NCBI RefSeq assembly: GCF_004346165.1
Contig: NZ_SLZZ01000007.1
Span: 86,324-150,323 of the forward strand
DNA length: 64,000 nucleotides
Reading direction: 5' to 3'
From: Muricomes intestini
GTDB lineage: Bacteria; Bacillota; Clostridia; Lachnospirales; Lachnospiraceae
Shown: piece by piece, positions 26,781 through 36,938 of the stretch
How positions within the stretch are numbered: position 1 is the stretch's first letter
How the letters are laid out: every line of letters starts with the position of its first letter
Notes under the pieces: model-generated
Seen by the model: only the letters and a program-made list of their open reading frames with translations
The model's database searches: none
What the model was told of the DNA's origin: nothing
Made by a program: the position numbers and the translations under genes

Positions 26781-29700
26781 ATGAATTTAAATGAATTACA
26801 TACTTTAGGAATCGACATCGGTTCCACTACTGTAAAAATTGCAATTCTAGATAAGGACAAGAAGGTCCTCTTTTCAGATTATGAGCGGCATTTCGCCAAT
26901 ATCCAGGAAACTCTGTCCGAGTTGCTGGAAAGAGCCATCCATAAACTGGGCGAGCTGCGTGTTTCACCGGTTATAACAGGTTCCGGTGGGTTAACTTTAG
27001 CCAAAAATCTGGGAGTTCCTTTTGTACAGGAAGTTATCGCCGTATCTACGGCCCTTCAGGACTATGCACCTCAGACAGATGTTGCAATTGAGCTTGGCGG
27101 TGAAGATGCCAAGATTATTTATTTCGAAGGCGGAAATGTAGAACAACGTATGAACGGTGTCTGTGCCGGAGGTACAGGGTCTTTTATTGATCAGATGGCA
27201 TCTCTTTTGCAGACAGATGCTTCAGGACTGAATGAATATGCTAAAAATTACCATGCGCTGTATTCCATCGCCGCACGCTGCGGGGTATTTGCAAAATCCG
27301 ACATCCAGCCATTAATTAATGAGGGAGCTTCCAAAGAAGATTTGGCCGCCTCTATCTTCCAGGCTGTTGTAAATCAGACCATCAGTGGTCTTGCCTGTGG
27401 TAAGCCGATCCGCGGGCACGTAGCATTTTTAGGTGGTCCGCTCCACTTTCTTTCGGAGCTGAAGGCTGCTTTTGTGCGTACTTTAAAGCTGGATGATGAG
27501 CACACCATCGCTCCGGACAACTCTCACCTGTTTGCCGCTATCGGTTCGGCCCTGAATTCCAAGAAAGAAGTAAATCTTGCTCTCAGAAATCTTCAGGAGC
27601 GGCTGGCCAAAAAGATAAAAATGGAATTTGAAGTAGACAGGATGGAGCCTCTTTTTGCCTCCACTGCTGAGTATGATGAATTTACTCAGCGCCACGCAAA
27701 ACACCGGGTACCTGTCGGGGATCTGGCTGCTTACTCAGGAAAAGCGTTTCTTGGTATTGACGCAGGCTCCACAACAACAAAGGCAGCCCTGGTCGGGGAG
27801 GATGGCACACTTTTATACTCTTTCTATCACAACAACGATGGTGATCCCCTTGGCACTACAATTGGTGCAATCAAGGATATCTACAGTCAGCTGCCCTCAG
27901 ATGTAGAAATTGTCCACTCCTGCTCCACCGGATACGGAGAGGCCCTGGTAAAAGCCGCTCTTCTGCTTGATGAAGGTGAAGTAGAAACCGTCTCTCATTA
28001 CTATGCGGCCTCCTTCTTCGAGCCAGACGTAGACTGCATCTTGGACATCGGCGGACAAGATATGAAATGTATCAAAATCAAAAATCAGACTGTGGACAGT
28101 GTACAGTTAAATGAGGCATGCTCTTCCGGGTGTGGTTCCTTCATTGAGACCTTTGCAAAATCCTTGAATTATACCGTGGAGGATTTCGCCCAGGAAGCCC
28201 TGTATGCGAAAAACCCCATTGACTTGGGCACACGTTGTACAGTATTTATGAATTCAAAAGTGAAACAGGCACAGAAGGAAGGTGCTGAAGTCTCCGACAT
28301 TTCCGCAGGTCTGGCCTATTCTGTTATCAAAAACGCACTATTTAAGGTTATCAAGGTTTCCGATGCCTCTGAGTTGGGGAATCATATCGTCGTGCAGGGC
28401 GGAACCTTTTACAATAATGCAGTTCTCCGCAGCTTTGAGAAGATTGCTGACTGCGAAGCCATCCGCCCTGACATTGCAGGGATCATGGGGGCATTCGGAG
28501 CTGCTTTGATTGCAAGAGAGCGCTACACCGAGTGTGAAGGGACCACCATGCTTCCGTTCGATGAGATTGAGGCCCTGGAATACAGTACCACTATGACCAA
28601 GTGCAAAAGATGTACCAACAACTGCCGGCTGACAATCAATCACTTTAGCGGCGGACGCCGTTTTATTACCGGAAACCGCTGTGAGAGAGGGCTTGGCAAG
28701 GAAAAATCCAAGAACAATCTGCCAAACCTGTTCGATTACAAAAGTCAGCGTTATTTCGGTTATACACCTTTGGAGGAATCAGAAGCGCCCCGGGGCGTGA
28801 TTGGAATCCCCCGGGTTTTAAATATATACGAGAACTATCCGTTCTGGTTTACACTTTTCACAAAGCTGGGATTCAGAGTCGTATTGTCTCCCTCCTCTAC
28901 ACGGAAAATTTATGAGCTGGGAATTGATTCTATTCCGAGTGAATCCGAATGTTACCCGGCAAAATTAGCACACGGACATGTGCAGTGGCTGATAGATGAA
29001 GGAGTTTCGCGCATCTTCTACCCCTCCGTTTCCCATGAGAGAAATGAGTTTGAGGATGCCAACAATCATTACAACTGCCCGATTGTAACCTCTTATCCGG
29101 AAAATATTAAGAACAACATGGATCCTATTGTGCACAGGGAAGTAGATTTTATCCATCCCTTCCTCTCCTTCAAGAGTGAAGAGATTCTCTGCAAACGCTT
29201 GACAGAAGAGTTGTCCGGGAAATTTTCTATTCCGGAAAATGATATAAAGGATGCAGTTCACGAGGCGTGGAAAGAGCTGGAAGCATGCAGGGAAGACATG
29301 CGCAAAAAGGGGGAAGAAACAATTAAATTCCTGGATGAGACAGGTAACCGGGGCATCGTACTGGCCGGCCGGCCGTACCACATTGACCCTGAAGTCAACC
29401 ACGGTCTGCCTGAACTTATAAATTCTTACAATATCGCTGTGTTAACCGAGGATTCTGTTTCCCACCTTCAGCCTGTCGAACGGCCGTTAAATGTTATGGA
29501 TCAGTGGATGTATCATTCTCGTCTTTATGCTGCTGCAAATTATGTGAAGACAAAAGATAATATAGATCTGATTCAGCTGAATTCCTTCGGATGCGGCCTG
29601 GATGCCGTTACCACCGACCAGGTTGCCGATATTCTGACCCGCTCAGACAAAATATATACTTCACTAAAAATCGATGAGGTCAATAACCTGGGAGCAGCCA

Positions 29701-31100
29701 GAATTCGTGTCCGTTCCCTTCTTGCCGCTATCCGCGTCAGGGAGCAGCATGCCGCCCAGCGTGAGGTTCAGCCGTCTTCTATCAAAAAGGTGCCCTTTAC
29801 AAAGGAAATGCGTAAGACATACACGATTTTATGCCCACAGATGTCACCTATGCATTTTGAGCTGTTAGAGCCTGCATTCCAGGCTTCCGGCTACAAGGTA
29901 GAGGTGCTTCCAAACGACAACAAGCAGGCTGTGGATGTAGGATTGAAATATGTCAACAATGATGCCTGCTATCCGTCCCTGATGGTAGTAGGACAGATTA
30001 TGGAAGCCATTTTATCGGGAAAATATGACACTGACAGACTTGCCGTTATTATCAGTCAGACGGGCGGCGGGTGCCGGGCATCCAACTACATAGGCTTTAT
30101 ACGGCGGGCATTAAAAAAAGCAGGATACTCACAGATCCCTGTTATTTCTATTAACTTAAGTGGTCTGGAAGGAAACCCTGGCTTTAAGATTACGCCGGCC
30201 ATGATCATCCGCGGGGCCTATGCCGCTGTATTCGGTGATATTTTTATGAAATGTGTTTACCGCATGCGGCCTTATGAAAAGGTACCAGGGACAACCAATG
30301 CTGCCCACAGAAAATGGGCGGAAGTGTGTAAAAAATTTATTTCTACCGGTTACCCCTCCAGGCGTGAATTCAAGAAACTCTGCCGTGAAATCATCCATGA
30401 TTTCGATACCATAGAAACATTAAATGTGAAAAAACCACGTGTCGGAGTGGTGGGAGAAATCCTTGTTAAATTTCTTCCTGCGGCGAATAACCATCTTGTG
30501 GACCTGTTGGAGAACGAAGGCGCCGAAGCTGTAGTTCCTGATTTACTGGACTTTATGCTGTACTGCTTCTACAATCAGAACTTCAAAGTATCACATCTGG
30601 GATTTCCAAAAGCAAAGGCAGTTCTGGGCAACCTGGGAATTAAAGGTTTGGAATGGCTTCGTTCACCGGCCTCCAAAGCCTTTGAAGAAAGCAAGCATTT
30701 TGCTCCGCCTTCACACATTGAAAATACGGCCAAAGCGGCCTCCGAGATTGTATCCATCGGCAATCAGACCGGTGAAGGCTGGTTCCTGACCGGAGAAATG
30801 CTGGAATTGATTCACAGCGGAGCCGGTAATATCGTGTGCACCCAGCCATTTGCGTGCCTGCCCAATCATGTGGTGGGGAAAGGTGTCATCAAGGAATTGC
30901 GCCGGATATACCCGAAATCTAACGTGGTTGCCATCGATTTCGACCCGGGCGCAAGTGAGGTGAATCAGCTGAACCGAATCAATCTGATGCTCTCAACGGC
31001 CAATAAGAACTTGGAAAACGAAATAGAGGAAGCTAAAGTAGAAGCCACCGAAGCTCATCCGGCAAAAGCGCTGGGAAAAGCAGTGGCAAGCGGAATCTAA
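26781..31100 (+). CDS. Giant 2-hydroxyacyl-CoA dehydratase activase-related protein
   Basis: A 1,439-residue fusion. Residues about 10-270 and 323-590 are two BadF/HgdC-type ASKHA ATPase modules, with [14 protein letters not shown] and [14 protein letters not shown] phosphate loops. Each carries its bridging Fe-S cysteine ([10 protein letters not shown] near 129, [11 protein letters not shown] near 447). A cysteine cluster follows (KCKRCTNNC near 606, GNRCERG near 631). Then comes a DUF2229 region ([19 protein letters not shown] near 671) and HgdB-like parts with [13 protein letters not shown] and [12 protein letters not shown]. Relatives inject electrons into double-cubane or dehydratase clusters by ATP hydrolysis; the substrate here is unknown. 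Monocistronic. Confidence 0.88.
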   Translation: MNLNELHTLGIDIGSTTVKIAILDKDKKVLFSDYERHFANIQETLSELLERAIHKLGELRVSPVITGSGGLTLAKNLGVPFVQEVIAVSTALQDYAPQTDVAIELGGEDAKIIYFEGGNVEQRMNGVCAGGTGSFIDQMASLLQTDASGLNEYAKNYHALYSIAARCGVFAKSDIQPLINEGASKEDLAASIFQAVVNQTISGLACGKPIRGHVAFLGGPLHFLSELKAAFVRTLKLDDEHTIAPDNSHLFAAIGSALNSKKEVNLALRNLQERLAKKIKMEFEVDRMEPLFASTAEYDEFTQRHAKHRVPVGDLAAYSGKAFLGIDAGSTTTKAALVGEDGTLLYSFYHNNDGDPLGTTIGAIKDIYSQLPSDVEIVHSCSTGYGEALVKAALLLDEGEVETVSHYYAASFFEPDVDCILDIGGQDMKCIKIKNQTVDSVQLNEACSSGCGSFIETFAKSLNYTVEDFAQEALYAKNPIDLGTRCTVFMNSKVKQAQKEGAEVSDISAGLAYSVIKNALFKVIKVSDASELGNHIVVQGGTFYNNAVLRSFEKIADCEAIRPDIAGIMGAFGAALIARERYTECEGTTMLPFDEIEALEYSTTMTKCKRCTNNCRLTINHFSGGRRFITGNRCERGLGKEKSKNNLPNLFDYKSQRYFGYTPLEESEAPRGVIGIPRVLNIYENYPFWFTLFTKLGFRVVLSPSSTRKIYELGIDSIPSESECYPAKLAHGHVQWLIDEGVSRIFYPSVSHERNEFEDANNHYNCPIVTSYPENIKNNMDPIVHREVDFIHPFLSFKSEEILCKRLTEELSGKFSIPENDIKDAVHEAWKELEACREDMRKKGEETIKFLDETGNRGIVLAGRPYHIDPEVNHGLPELINSYNIAVLTEDSVSHLQPVERPLNVMDQWMYHSRLYAAANYVKTKDNIDLIQLNSFGCGLDAVTTDQVADILTRSDKIYTSLKIDEVNNLGAARIRVRSLLAAIRVREQHAAQREVQPSSIKKVPFTKEMRKTYTILCPQMSPMHFELLEPAFQASGYKVEVLPNDNKQAVDVGLKYVNNDACYPSLMVVGQIMEAILSGKYDTDRLAVIISQTGGGCRASNYIGFIRRALKKAGYSQIPVISINLSGLEGNPGFKITPAMIIRGAYAAVFGDIFMKCVYRMRPYEKVPGTTNAAHRKWAEVCKKFISTGYPSRREFKKLCREIIHDFDTIETLNVKKPRVGVVGEILVKFLPAANNHLVDLLENEGAEAVVPDLLDFMLYCFYNQNFKVSHLGFPKAKAVLGNLGIKGLEWLRSPASKAFEESKHFAPPSHIENTAKAASEIVSIGNQTGEGWFLTGEMLELIHSGAGNIVCTQPFACLPNHVVGKGVIKELRRIYPKSNVVAIDFDPGASEVNQLNRINLMLSTANKNLENEIEEAKVEATEAHPAKALGKAVASGI

Positions 31101-31159
31101 GATATCTCAAAGCGTGACATGTGCAAACAGAACACCGGCTTATGTAGGCTTTCAATAGA

Positions 31160-31196
31160 AATGCCCCAACTTCAACAAGGTTGAAGTTGGAGCATT
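31160..31196 (+). terminator. Hairpin between the activase gene and pckA
   Basis: Stem AATGCCCCAACTTCAAC paired with GTTGAAGTTGGAGCATT (one mismatch), loop AAG. Followed by TTTACCATTT on the plus strand and TTTCTATTG on the minus strand. Probably ends both convergent genes, with a weak T-tract on each side. Confidence 0.7.
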
Positions 31197-31236
31197 TACC
31201 ATTTAGTTTCAGATACTTCTTTTCATATTAAACTTT

Positions 31237-32841
31237 TTATTCCTGAGGACCGGCGGAAACTAAAGCCTTTCCAGCCTCATTCCCCCCATATTTTGCAAAG
31301 TTCTTAACAAATCTCTGTGCCAAATCCTTAGCCTTAGCTTCCCACTCGGAAACATTTCCATACGTATCCCGGGGGTCAAGAATATTAGAATCTACACCCG
31401 GAAGCTCAGTTGGAACTTCAAAGTTGAAGAATGGAATCTTCTTTGTAGGTGCGTTCAAAATATCACCATTGAGAATCGCATCAATGATACCACGTGTATC
31501 ACGAATTGAAATTCGTTTACCTGTACCGTTCCATCCGGTATTTACGAGATATGCCTTAGCACCGCTCTCTTCCATTTTCTTGACAAGCTCCTCAGCATAC
31601 TTTGTAGGATGAAGTGAAAGGAATGCCTGGCCAAAACAAGCAGAAAATGTAGGTGTAGGCTCTGTAATACCACGCTCTGTACCAGCAAGTTTAGCTGTGA
31701 AACCTGACAGGAAATAGTACTGTGTCTGTTCAGGTGTAAGAACAGATACCGGTGGGAGAACCCCAAAAGCATCTGCGGACAGGAAAATTACATCCTTGGC
31801 TGCCGGAGCAGAAGAAACCGGGCGGACAATTTTTTCAATATGATCAATAGGATAAGATACACGTGTATTCTCTGTTACACTGCCGTCAGTAAAATCAATC
31901 TTGCCTTCTGTATCTAATGTTACATTCTCAAGAAGAGCATCACGCTTAATTGCATTGTAAATATCCGGCTCAGATTCTTTGTCCAAATCAATAACCTTGG
32001 CATAGCAACCGCCTTCAAAATTAAATACACCATTATCATCCCAGCCGTGCTCGTCGTCACCGATGAGGAGACGCTTAGGATCTGTTGAAAGAGTTGTCTT
32101 TCCTGTTCCTGAAAGGCCAAAGAAGATTGCTGTATTTTTACCGTCCATATCTGTGTTTGCGGAGCAATGCATAGAAGCAATCCCCTTCAACGGCAGATAA
32201 TAATTCATCATGGCGAACATACCTTTCTTCATTTCTCCGCCATACCATGTATTTACAATAACCTGTTCACGGCTTGTAATATTGAACATGATTGCTGTCT
32301 CTGAGTTCAGTCCTAACTCTTTATAGTTTTCTACTTTAGCCTTCGAAGCATTGTAAACAACAAAATCAGGCTCAAAGTCCTTGAGTTCTTCAGCTGTAGG
32401 CTTGATAAACATATTTGTAACAAAGTGAGCCTGCCATGCCACCTCAACAATAAAACGTATTGCCATACGTGTGTCTTTATTTGTACCACAAAATGCATCT
32501 ACTACAAATAATCTCTTATCGGAAAGCTCCTCCAGTGCAATTTTCTTTACTGTTTCCCATGCTTCTTGTGAAGCCGGCTTATTATCGTTCTTAAATTCAT
32601 CAGAAGTCCACCACATAGTATCTTTTGAATTCTCATCTAACACAATGAACTTGTCTTTGGGCGAACGACCTGTATATTCACCCGTCATTACGTTAACTGC
32701 ACCAAGCTCACTTTCCTGTCCTTTTTCGAATCCTGCAAGCTCTGGTTTTGTTTCTTCTTCAAATAATTGTTCATAAGAAGCGTTATACACAATTTCTGTT
32801 GTTCCGGAAATACCATACTTGCTTAAATTGATTTCTTCCAT
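31237..32841 (-). CDS. pckA: Phosphoenolpyruvate carboxykinase (ATP)
   Basis: Interconverts oxaloacetate and PEP using ATP/ADP. In fermentative Clostridia it can run in the carboxylating direction. I use the ATG at 32841 ([13 protein letters not shown]), with GAAGG upstream, giving 534 residues, the usual length. Signature blocks: [13 protein letters not shown], the metal-binding CSANTDMDG region, the P-loop [36 protein letters not shown] and the C-terminal [22 protein letters not shown]. It has a clear promoter and a leader with alternative hairpins. Confidence 0.96.
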   Translation of the reverse strand: MEEINLSKYGISGTTEIVYNASYEQLFEEETKPELAGFEKGQESELGAVNVMTGEYTGRSPKDKFIVLDENSKDTMWWTSDEFKNDNKPASQEAWETVKKIALEELSDKRLFVVDAFCGTNKDTRMAIRFIVEVAWQAHFVTNMFIKPTAEELKDFEPDFVVYNASKAKVENYKELGLNSETAIMFNITSREQVIVNTWYGGEMKKGMFAMMNYYLPLKGIASMHCSANTDMDGKNTAIFFGLSGTGKTTLSTDPKRLLIGDDEHGWDDNGVFNFEGGCYAKVIDLDKESEPDIYNAIKRDALLENVTLDTEGKIDFTDGSVTENTRVSYPIDHIEKIVRPVSSAPAAKDVIFLSADAFGVLPPVSVLTPEQTQYYFLSGFTAKLAGTERGITEPTPTFSACFGQAFLSLHPTKYAEELVKKMEESGAKAYLVNTGWNGTGKRISIRDTRGIIDAILNGDILNAPTKKIPFFNFEVPTELPGVDSNILDPRDTYGNVSEWEAKAKDLAQRFVKNFAKYGGNEAGKALVSAGPQE

Positions 32842-32880
32842 ATTACCTTCAACCTCTTTTCTTTTATTTTGTAATTTGAT

Positions 32881-32910
32881 CAGCACCTGCAAATGCAGGA
32901 TTTAAGGTGC
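32881..32910 (-). other. Nested hairpins in the pckA leader
   Basis: On the minus strand GCACCT pairs with AGGTGC around an inner CCTGCA/TGCAGG stem. The two stems share the AGG bases and so are partly exclusive. Lies 40-70 nt before the pckA start. No known riboswitch matches. Confidence 0.35.
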
Positions 32911-32952
32911 CTAAGTAAGAATTAAAAAAGAATCAAAATCTCCCGCATTATA

Positions 32953-32980
32953 ATTATACATGATTTGCCAAGAAAATCAA
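32953..32980 (-). promoter_or_regulatory. pckA promoter
   Basis: Minus-strand -35 TTGATT (32975-32980), 16-bp spacer, extended -10 TGTATAAT (-10 hexamer 32953-32958). The stretch 32981-33065 upstream is AT-rich with no further feature seen; a family B repeat follows. Confidence 0.65.
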
Positions 32981-33065
32981 TAAAATATTCAAACAATGAT
33001 AAAAATTTGTCATATTTAATCAATATTCCAGCTTTTCCGACAGCATCTTTAAATACATTAATCTA

Positions 33066-33197
33066 AAGATACCAGGGTCAAAAGGTCATGCGTTTCATGC
33101 TTGCATGAAAAAGCATGACTTTAGGATTGCGGGAGCACAAAGTGCGGAGCAATCCGTAGGTATCAGGGGGCAAAATACCTTTTGACCCCTACATCAT
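33066..33197 (-). repeat. Family B element, copy B2
   Basis: 132 bp from GATACCAGGGTCAAAAGGTC to CCTTTTGACCCCTACATCAT. Contains TTTCATGCTTGCATGAAA, then GGATTGCGGGAGCACAAAGTGCGG and AGCAATCCGTAGGTATC, as in the copies at 45001 and 63785. One end overlaps the 3' end of the HAD gene starting at 33843. Confidence 0.85.
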
Positions 33198-33843
33198 CTA
33201 AAATATATTCTGCTGCTTCCATGGGCTCATCTATAATGATATCTGCTCCTGCATTTTCCAGTTCTTCTTTGCTCCCATAGCCGTACAGCACACCCATGGA
33301 GCAGATTCCTGACTCTTTTGCCCCTTTGATATCATAGTCTCTGTCCCCTATCATTATGGTACTGCTCCGATCCTGTATTTGGCATTCTTCCAGAACATAT
33401 TCTATAACTTCCGATTTCTTCGTCCGGGTTTCATTCATCAGACTGCCTCCCATAAAATCAAAATACTCGGAAAGGTGATAGTGATCCGCTATTATTCTGG
33501 CAAAATACTCAGGCTTGGATGTGGCCATAATTATGGTCTTCCCTGCTTGTTTCAAGGTTTGAAGCAGCTCAGGAATTTCCTCATAAACCTCATTTTCAAA
33601 AATCCCTTTTTCCTTATAATATTCCCTGTAGAACTCAACAGCCCTGCTGCTCTCCTTCTCCGAAAAGCCGCAGTACCACTTAAACTGCTCCTTCAAAGGT
33701 GGCCCGATAAAGCTGCGGAGACCGTCTGGGTCACTTACTTCTATCCCACATTTTTTCAGGGCATATTTTACGCTGTTTATAATCCCCGGGCCGGAATCGG
33801 TCAAGGTCCCATCCAGGTCAAACAAAACTGTTTTAATTTCCAT
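33163..33843 (-). CDS. HAD-superfamily phosphatase (phosphoglycolate phosphatase-like)
   Basis: HAD hydrolase of 226 residues. Motif I FDLDGTLTDSGPGI, the cap-domain FIGPPLKEQF, motif II MATSKPE, motif III Lys in RTKKSEVIEY and motif IV MIGDRDYDIKGAKESG are all present. It resembles Gph/PpaX-like phosphatases; substrate not determinable. AGGAGG lies 5 nt before the ATG. The last ten residues (about DVGVKRYFAP) and the TGA stop are encoded by family B repeat B2, so the element has given this protein a foreign C-terminal tail. Confidence 0.85.
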   Translation of the reverse strand: MEIKTVLFDLDGTLTDSGPGIINSVKYALKKCGIEVSDPDGLRSFIGPPLKEQFKWYCGFSEKESSRAVEFYREYYKEKGIFENEVYEEIPELLQTLKQAGKTIIMATSKPEYFARIIADHYHLSEYFDFMGGSLMNETRTKKSEVIEYVLEECQIQDRSSTIMIGDRDYDIKGAKESGICSMGVLYGYGSKEELENAGADIIIDEPMEAAEYILDDVGVKRYFAP

Positions 33844-33884
33844 ATGTCCTCCTATTTAATATCTGACTATTTTGCGTATTTACA

Positions 33885-33948
33885 TATTTTTTGCAGTTGT
33901 TTAAAACAACTGCAAAAACGGAGTTCAAAGGGGACAGTCCCCTTTTTA
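33885..33948 (-). repeat. Family A double-hairpin repeat, variant copy A5
   Basis: On the minus strand AAAAGGGGACTGTCCCCTTTG, ACTCC, then a second palindrome TTTTTGCAGTTGTTT / AAACAACTGCAAAAA. Compared with other copies the first stem has a compensating base-pair change (TC/GA to AC/GT) and the second stem is a different sequence but still a dyad. The greA TAA stop lies in its first bases. Confidence 0.75.
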
Positions 33949-34449
33949 AAATTCTCTGATTTTATCGTTTTCTTCATTTTGGGTTTTTATGATTTTGCGG
34001 ATTACTACGTAATATCCGAAATCGTTGTTTACTTTTACGTAGACTCTGTCGTTTAGTTTATGTCCCAGTATTGCTTTTCCGATGGGGGATTCGATGCTGA
34101 TGCGGCCGTCGATGGAGTTTCCCCGCACAGATGTGACCAGGCGGTATGTTTCTACCTCGTCATCATCTTCGCAGTACAGTTCTACTGTGTTATTGATTCC
34201 GACCTCATCCTCACGGGAGGTGTCCTGCACAACCACAGCGGTCTTGAGCATTCTCTCCAGATAGCGGATACGGCTCTCATTTTTGTTTTTATCTTTTTTT
34301 GCCGCATGATATTCAAAGTTTTCGCTTAAATCTCCGTGGGCACGTGCCTCTTTTACAGCCTCTATAGCCTGTTTGCGCACCACCAGTTTACGGTGTTCGA
34401 TCTCCTCCTGAATCTTTTTCACATCACTTTTGGTCAGTTTCTCATACAT
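33946..34449 (-). CDS. greA: Transcription elongation factor GreA
   Basis: Rescues backtracked RNA polymerase by stimulating transcript cleavage. It has 167 residues. The N-terminal coiled coil includes ARAHGDLSENFEYHAAKKDKNKNESRI, with the acidic tip (residues D and E) that reaches the active site. The C-terminal FKBP-like domain has SIESPIGKAILGHKLNDRV. Slightly longer than usual because of the extended coiled coil and C-terminal tail. It starts 8 bp after gpmI and is read with it. Its stop codon touches family A repeat A5. A GreB-like role cannot be excluded. Confidence 0.9.
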   Translation of the reverse strand: MYEKLTKSDVKKIQEEIEHRKLVVRKQAIEAVKEARAHGDLSENFEYHAAKKDKNKNESRIRYLERMLKTAVVVQDTSREDEVGINNTVELYCEDDDEVETYRLVTSVRGNSIDGRISIESPIGKAILGHKLNDRVYVKVNNDFGYYVVIRKIIKTQNEENDKIREF

Positions 34450-34457
34450 TTACTTCA

Positions 34458-35999
34458 TCAGTCCTTTATCAACAAAGATTTTCCTGTCATTTCTTTTGGC
34501 TGTTCCATTCCCATTAATTCTATCAGTGTAGGCGCAATATCTGCCAAGCAGCCGCCTTCTCTTAGTTTGTACACCGGGTCAGCATTTACAAGAATGAACG
34601 GCACCGGATTGGTCGTGTGAGCAGTGAACGGTTCTCCTGATTCATAATCGGTCAGCTGTTCTGCATTTCCGTGATCTGCACAGATGAACATCTGCCCGTT
34701 CACTTCCTTCACGGCCTCAACGGCTCTTCCCACACACTCGTCAACAGTCTCTATCGCCTTAACTGCTGCTTCCTCGACTCCGGTATGGCCAACCATATCC
34801 GGGTTGGCAAAATTTATAATAATCACATCATATTTTTCGGATTTGATTGCTTCTACCAGCCTGCTGCACACTTCATAGGCACTCATCTCTGGTTTTAAAT
34901 CATATGTGGCAACCTTAGGAGATTTTACAAGAATTCTGTCTTCACCCTCATTTGGTGCTTCCACTCCACCGTTGAAAAAGAACGTAACATGGGCATATTT
35001 TTCTGTCTCAGCAATACGGGCCTGTGTTTTATTATTTTTAGCAAGAAATTCTCCAAATGTGTTTGTAATTTCTTCCTTTTCAAAGGCAACCAGTTTATTT
35101 TCGATTGTAACATCATAATTCGTAAAGCATACAAAAGTAGTCTTCACACGGGGGCCTCTATCAAATCCCTGAAAATCATCATCACAGAATGTTCGTGTAA
35201 TCTCCCTTGCTCTGTCGGGGCGGAAATTAAAGAAGACAACAGAATCCCTGTCCCTAATTGTGGCAACAGGTGCGCCGTCTTTCACAACGACAGTAGGCAG
35301 TACAAACTCATCTGTAACATCCTTATCATAGGAGGCCTGGATTCCAGCCGGCCCTGATTGTGCAGTCTCTCCCTCCCCCTTCACAAGAGCCTTATATGCC
35401 CTTTCTACTCGGTCCCAGCGGTTATCCCGGTCCATCGCATAATAACGTCCCATAACGCTTGCGACTTCCCCTGTGCCGATTTCTTTCATCTTTGCTTCCA
35501 GCTGCTCCACATATTCTTTCCCGGAAGCCGGCGGTGTATCACGTCCGTCCAGGAAACAGTGTACATAAACCTTCTCAACCCCCTGTCTTTTGGCAAGTTC
35601 AAGCAATCCGTAAATATGCTCGTTGTGGCTGTGTACCCCTCCGTCGGAAACAAGGCCCATAAGGTGCAAGGCCGAATTATTTTTCTTCACATTCTCGCAT
35701 GCTGCAAGAAGTGCCTTATTTTCAAAGAAGCCGCCGTCTTGGATGGACTTCGTAATCTTCGTCAGTTCCTGGTATACAATACGTCCGGCTCCCATATTCA
35801 AATGTCCGACCTCGGAATTTCCCATCTGTCCATCTGGAAGCCCCACTGCCATGCCGCTGGCATAGCCCTTTACAAACGGACACTCTTCCATTAATTTATC
35901 CACAATGGTCGTCCTGGCCTTGGCAACAGCATTCCCCTGTTCTTTATCATTTAATCCATATCCGTCCAATATCATCAACACCGTAGGTTTCTTGCTCAT
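34458..35999 (-). CDS. gpmI: 2,3-bisphosphoglycerate-independent phosphoglycerate mutase
   Basis: Interconverts 3- and 2-phosphoglycerate using two Mn2+ ions. The 513 residues show the alkaline-phosphatase-superfamily layout: metal ligands in MILDGYGLND, the phosphorylated Ser in DGQMGNSEVGHLN, HCFLDGRDTPP and YYAMDRDNRWDRVERAY in the transferase domain, and NFANPDMVGHTG and CADHGNAEQL closing the metal site. It follows tpiA in the gap-pgk-tpiA-gpmI-greA series, with a 170-bp gap that holds a long hairpin. Confidence 0.96.
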   Translation of the reverse strand: MSKKPTVLMILDGYGLNDKEQGNAVAKARTTIVDKLMEECPFVKGYASGMAVGLPDGQMGNSEVGHLNMGAGRIVYQELTKITKSIQDGGFFENKALLAACENVKKNNSALHLMGLVSDGGVHSHNEHIYGLLELAKRQGVEKVYVHCFLDGRDTPPASGKEYVEQLEAKMKEIGTGEVASVMGRYYAMDRDNRWDRVERAYKALVKGEGETAQSGPAGIQASYDKDVTDEFVLPTVVVKDGAPVATIRDRDSVVFFNFRPDRAREITRTFCDDDFQGFDRGPRVKTTFVCFTNYDVTIENKLVAFEKEEITNTFGEFLAKNNKTQARIAETEKYAHVTFFFNGGVEAPNEGEDRILVKSPKVATYDLKPEMSAYEVCSRLVEAIKSEKYDVIIINFANPDMVGHTGVEEAAVKAIETVDECVGRAVEAVKEVNGQMFICADHGNAEQLTDYESGEPFTAHTTNPVPFILVNADPVYKLREGGCLADIAPTLIELMGMEQPKEMTGKSLLIKD

Positions 36000-36028
36000 A
36001 TCAGTTCTCCTTCACTTATATATCCTGC

Positions 36029-36091
36029 GTTACAGTTCAGCAAAATCGAGCTTGGCTGCAATATTGCAAATTCAGCCAAGCTCGATTTTTC
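36029..36091 (-). repeat. Long hairpin between tpiA and gpmI, related to family D (D2)
   Basis: A stem of at least 16 bp, AAATCGAGCTTGGCTG with CAGCCAAGCTCGATTT, loop with CAATATTG. One side begins GTTACAGTTCAGC, like the family D end, and AATCGAGCT recalls the family D right arm. It could terminate or stabilise the gap-pgk-tpiA transcript. Confidence 0.55.
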
Positions 36092-36173
36092 TCGTGAATT
36101 TCCTCTTGTTTGCTGCCCCATTGGCTTCCAGACAAACTATTTTGCTAAATGTCAATGAGAGAGTTCACTAGCT

Positions 36174-36923
36174 TTATTTATAGTTCACGATTTTTCCAAA
36201 TTCAGCTTTCAGGGATGCTCCGCCTACAAGTCCGCCGTCTATGTCGGGCTGTGCAAATAATTCCGGAGCTGTAGCTGCATTTACGGAGCCGCCGTATTGG
36301 ATGCGGATTGCATCTGCGGTTGCTTCATCATAAACTTCTGCGATACATGCGCGGATTCCTGCGCAAACTTCCTGAGCCTGAGCTGTAGTAGCGGTCTTTC
36401 CTGTTCCGATTGCCCAGATAGGCTCATAGGCAATGACTGCAGTTTTAGCTTGGTCTGCGGTCACATTCTGGAAGCCAACCTTTACCTGCTGACGGATAAA
36501 GTCCATAGTCACGCCCTGCTCTCTTTGCTCCAGTGTCTCTCCACAGCACATGATTGGTGTAATATTGTGCTCAAATGCTTTCAGCATCTTCTTATTTACA
36601 TCTTCATTTGTCTCACCGAAATATTCTCTTCTCTCGGAATGTCCGAGAATAACGTACTTTACGCCTGCATCAACAAGCATTGCCGGAGAAATTTCTCCTG
36701 TGTAAGCACCGCTCTCCTCAAAATACATATTTTCAGCTCCGACTTTGATACTGCTTCCTTTTACCGCCTCGGCAACAAGAACAATGTCGATTGCTGGTAC
36801 ACAAAATACAACATCTACATCTTCATTTGCTACTAATGGCTTTAATTCTACTGCCAGTGCAACTGCCTCACTGGGAGTTTTATTCATTTTCCAGTTTCCT
36901 GCAATAATTTTCCTTCTTGCCAT
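36174..36923 (-). CDS. tpiA: Triosephosphate isomerase
   Basis: Interconverts dihydroxyacetone phosphate and glyceraldehyde 3-phosphate. TIM barrel of 249 residues. AGNWKMNKT (catalytic Lys), [13 protein letters not shown] (catalytic His), [15 protein letters not shown] (catalytic Glu and loop 6) and [31 protein letters not shown] are intact. AAAAGGAGG precedes the ATG, which lies 15 bp after the pgk stop. Confidence 0.97.
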   Translation of the reverse strand: MARRKIIAGNWKMNKTPSEAVALAVELKPLVANEDVDVVFCVPAIDIVLVAEAVKGSSIKVGAENMYFEESGAYTGEISPAMLVDAGVKYVILGHSERREYFGETNEDVNKKMLKAFEHNITPIMCCGETLEQREQGVTMDFIRQQVKVGFQNVTADQAKTAVIAYEPIWAIGTGKTATTAQAQEVCAGIRACIAEVYDEATADAIRIQYGGSVNAATAPELFAQPDIDGGLVGGASLKAEFGKIVNYK

Positions 36924-36938
36924 AATATGGCCTCCTTT

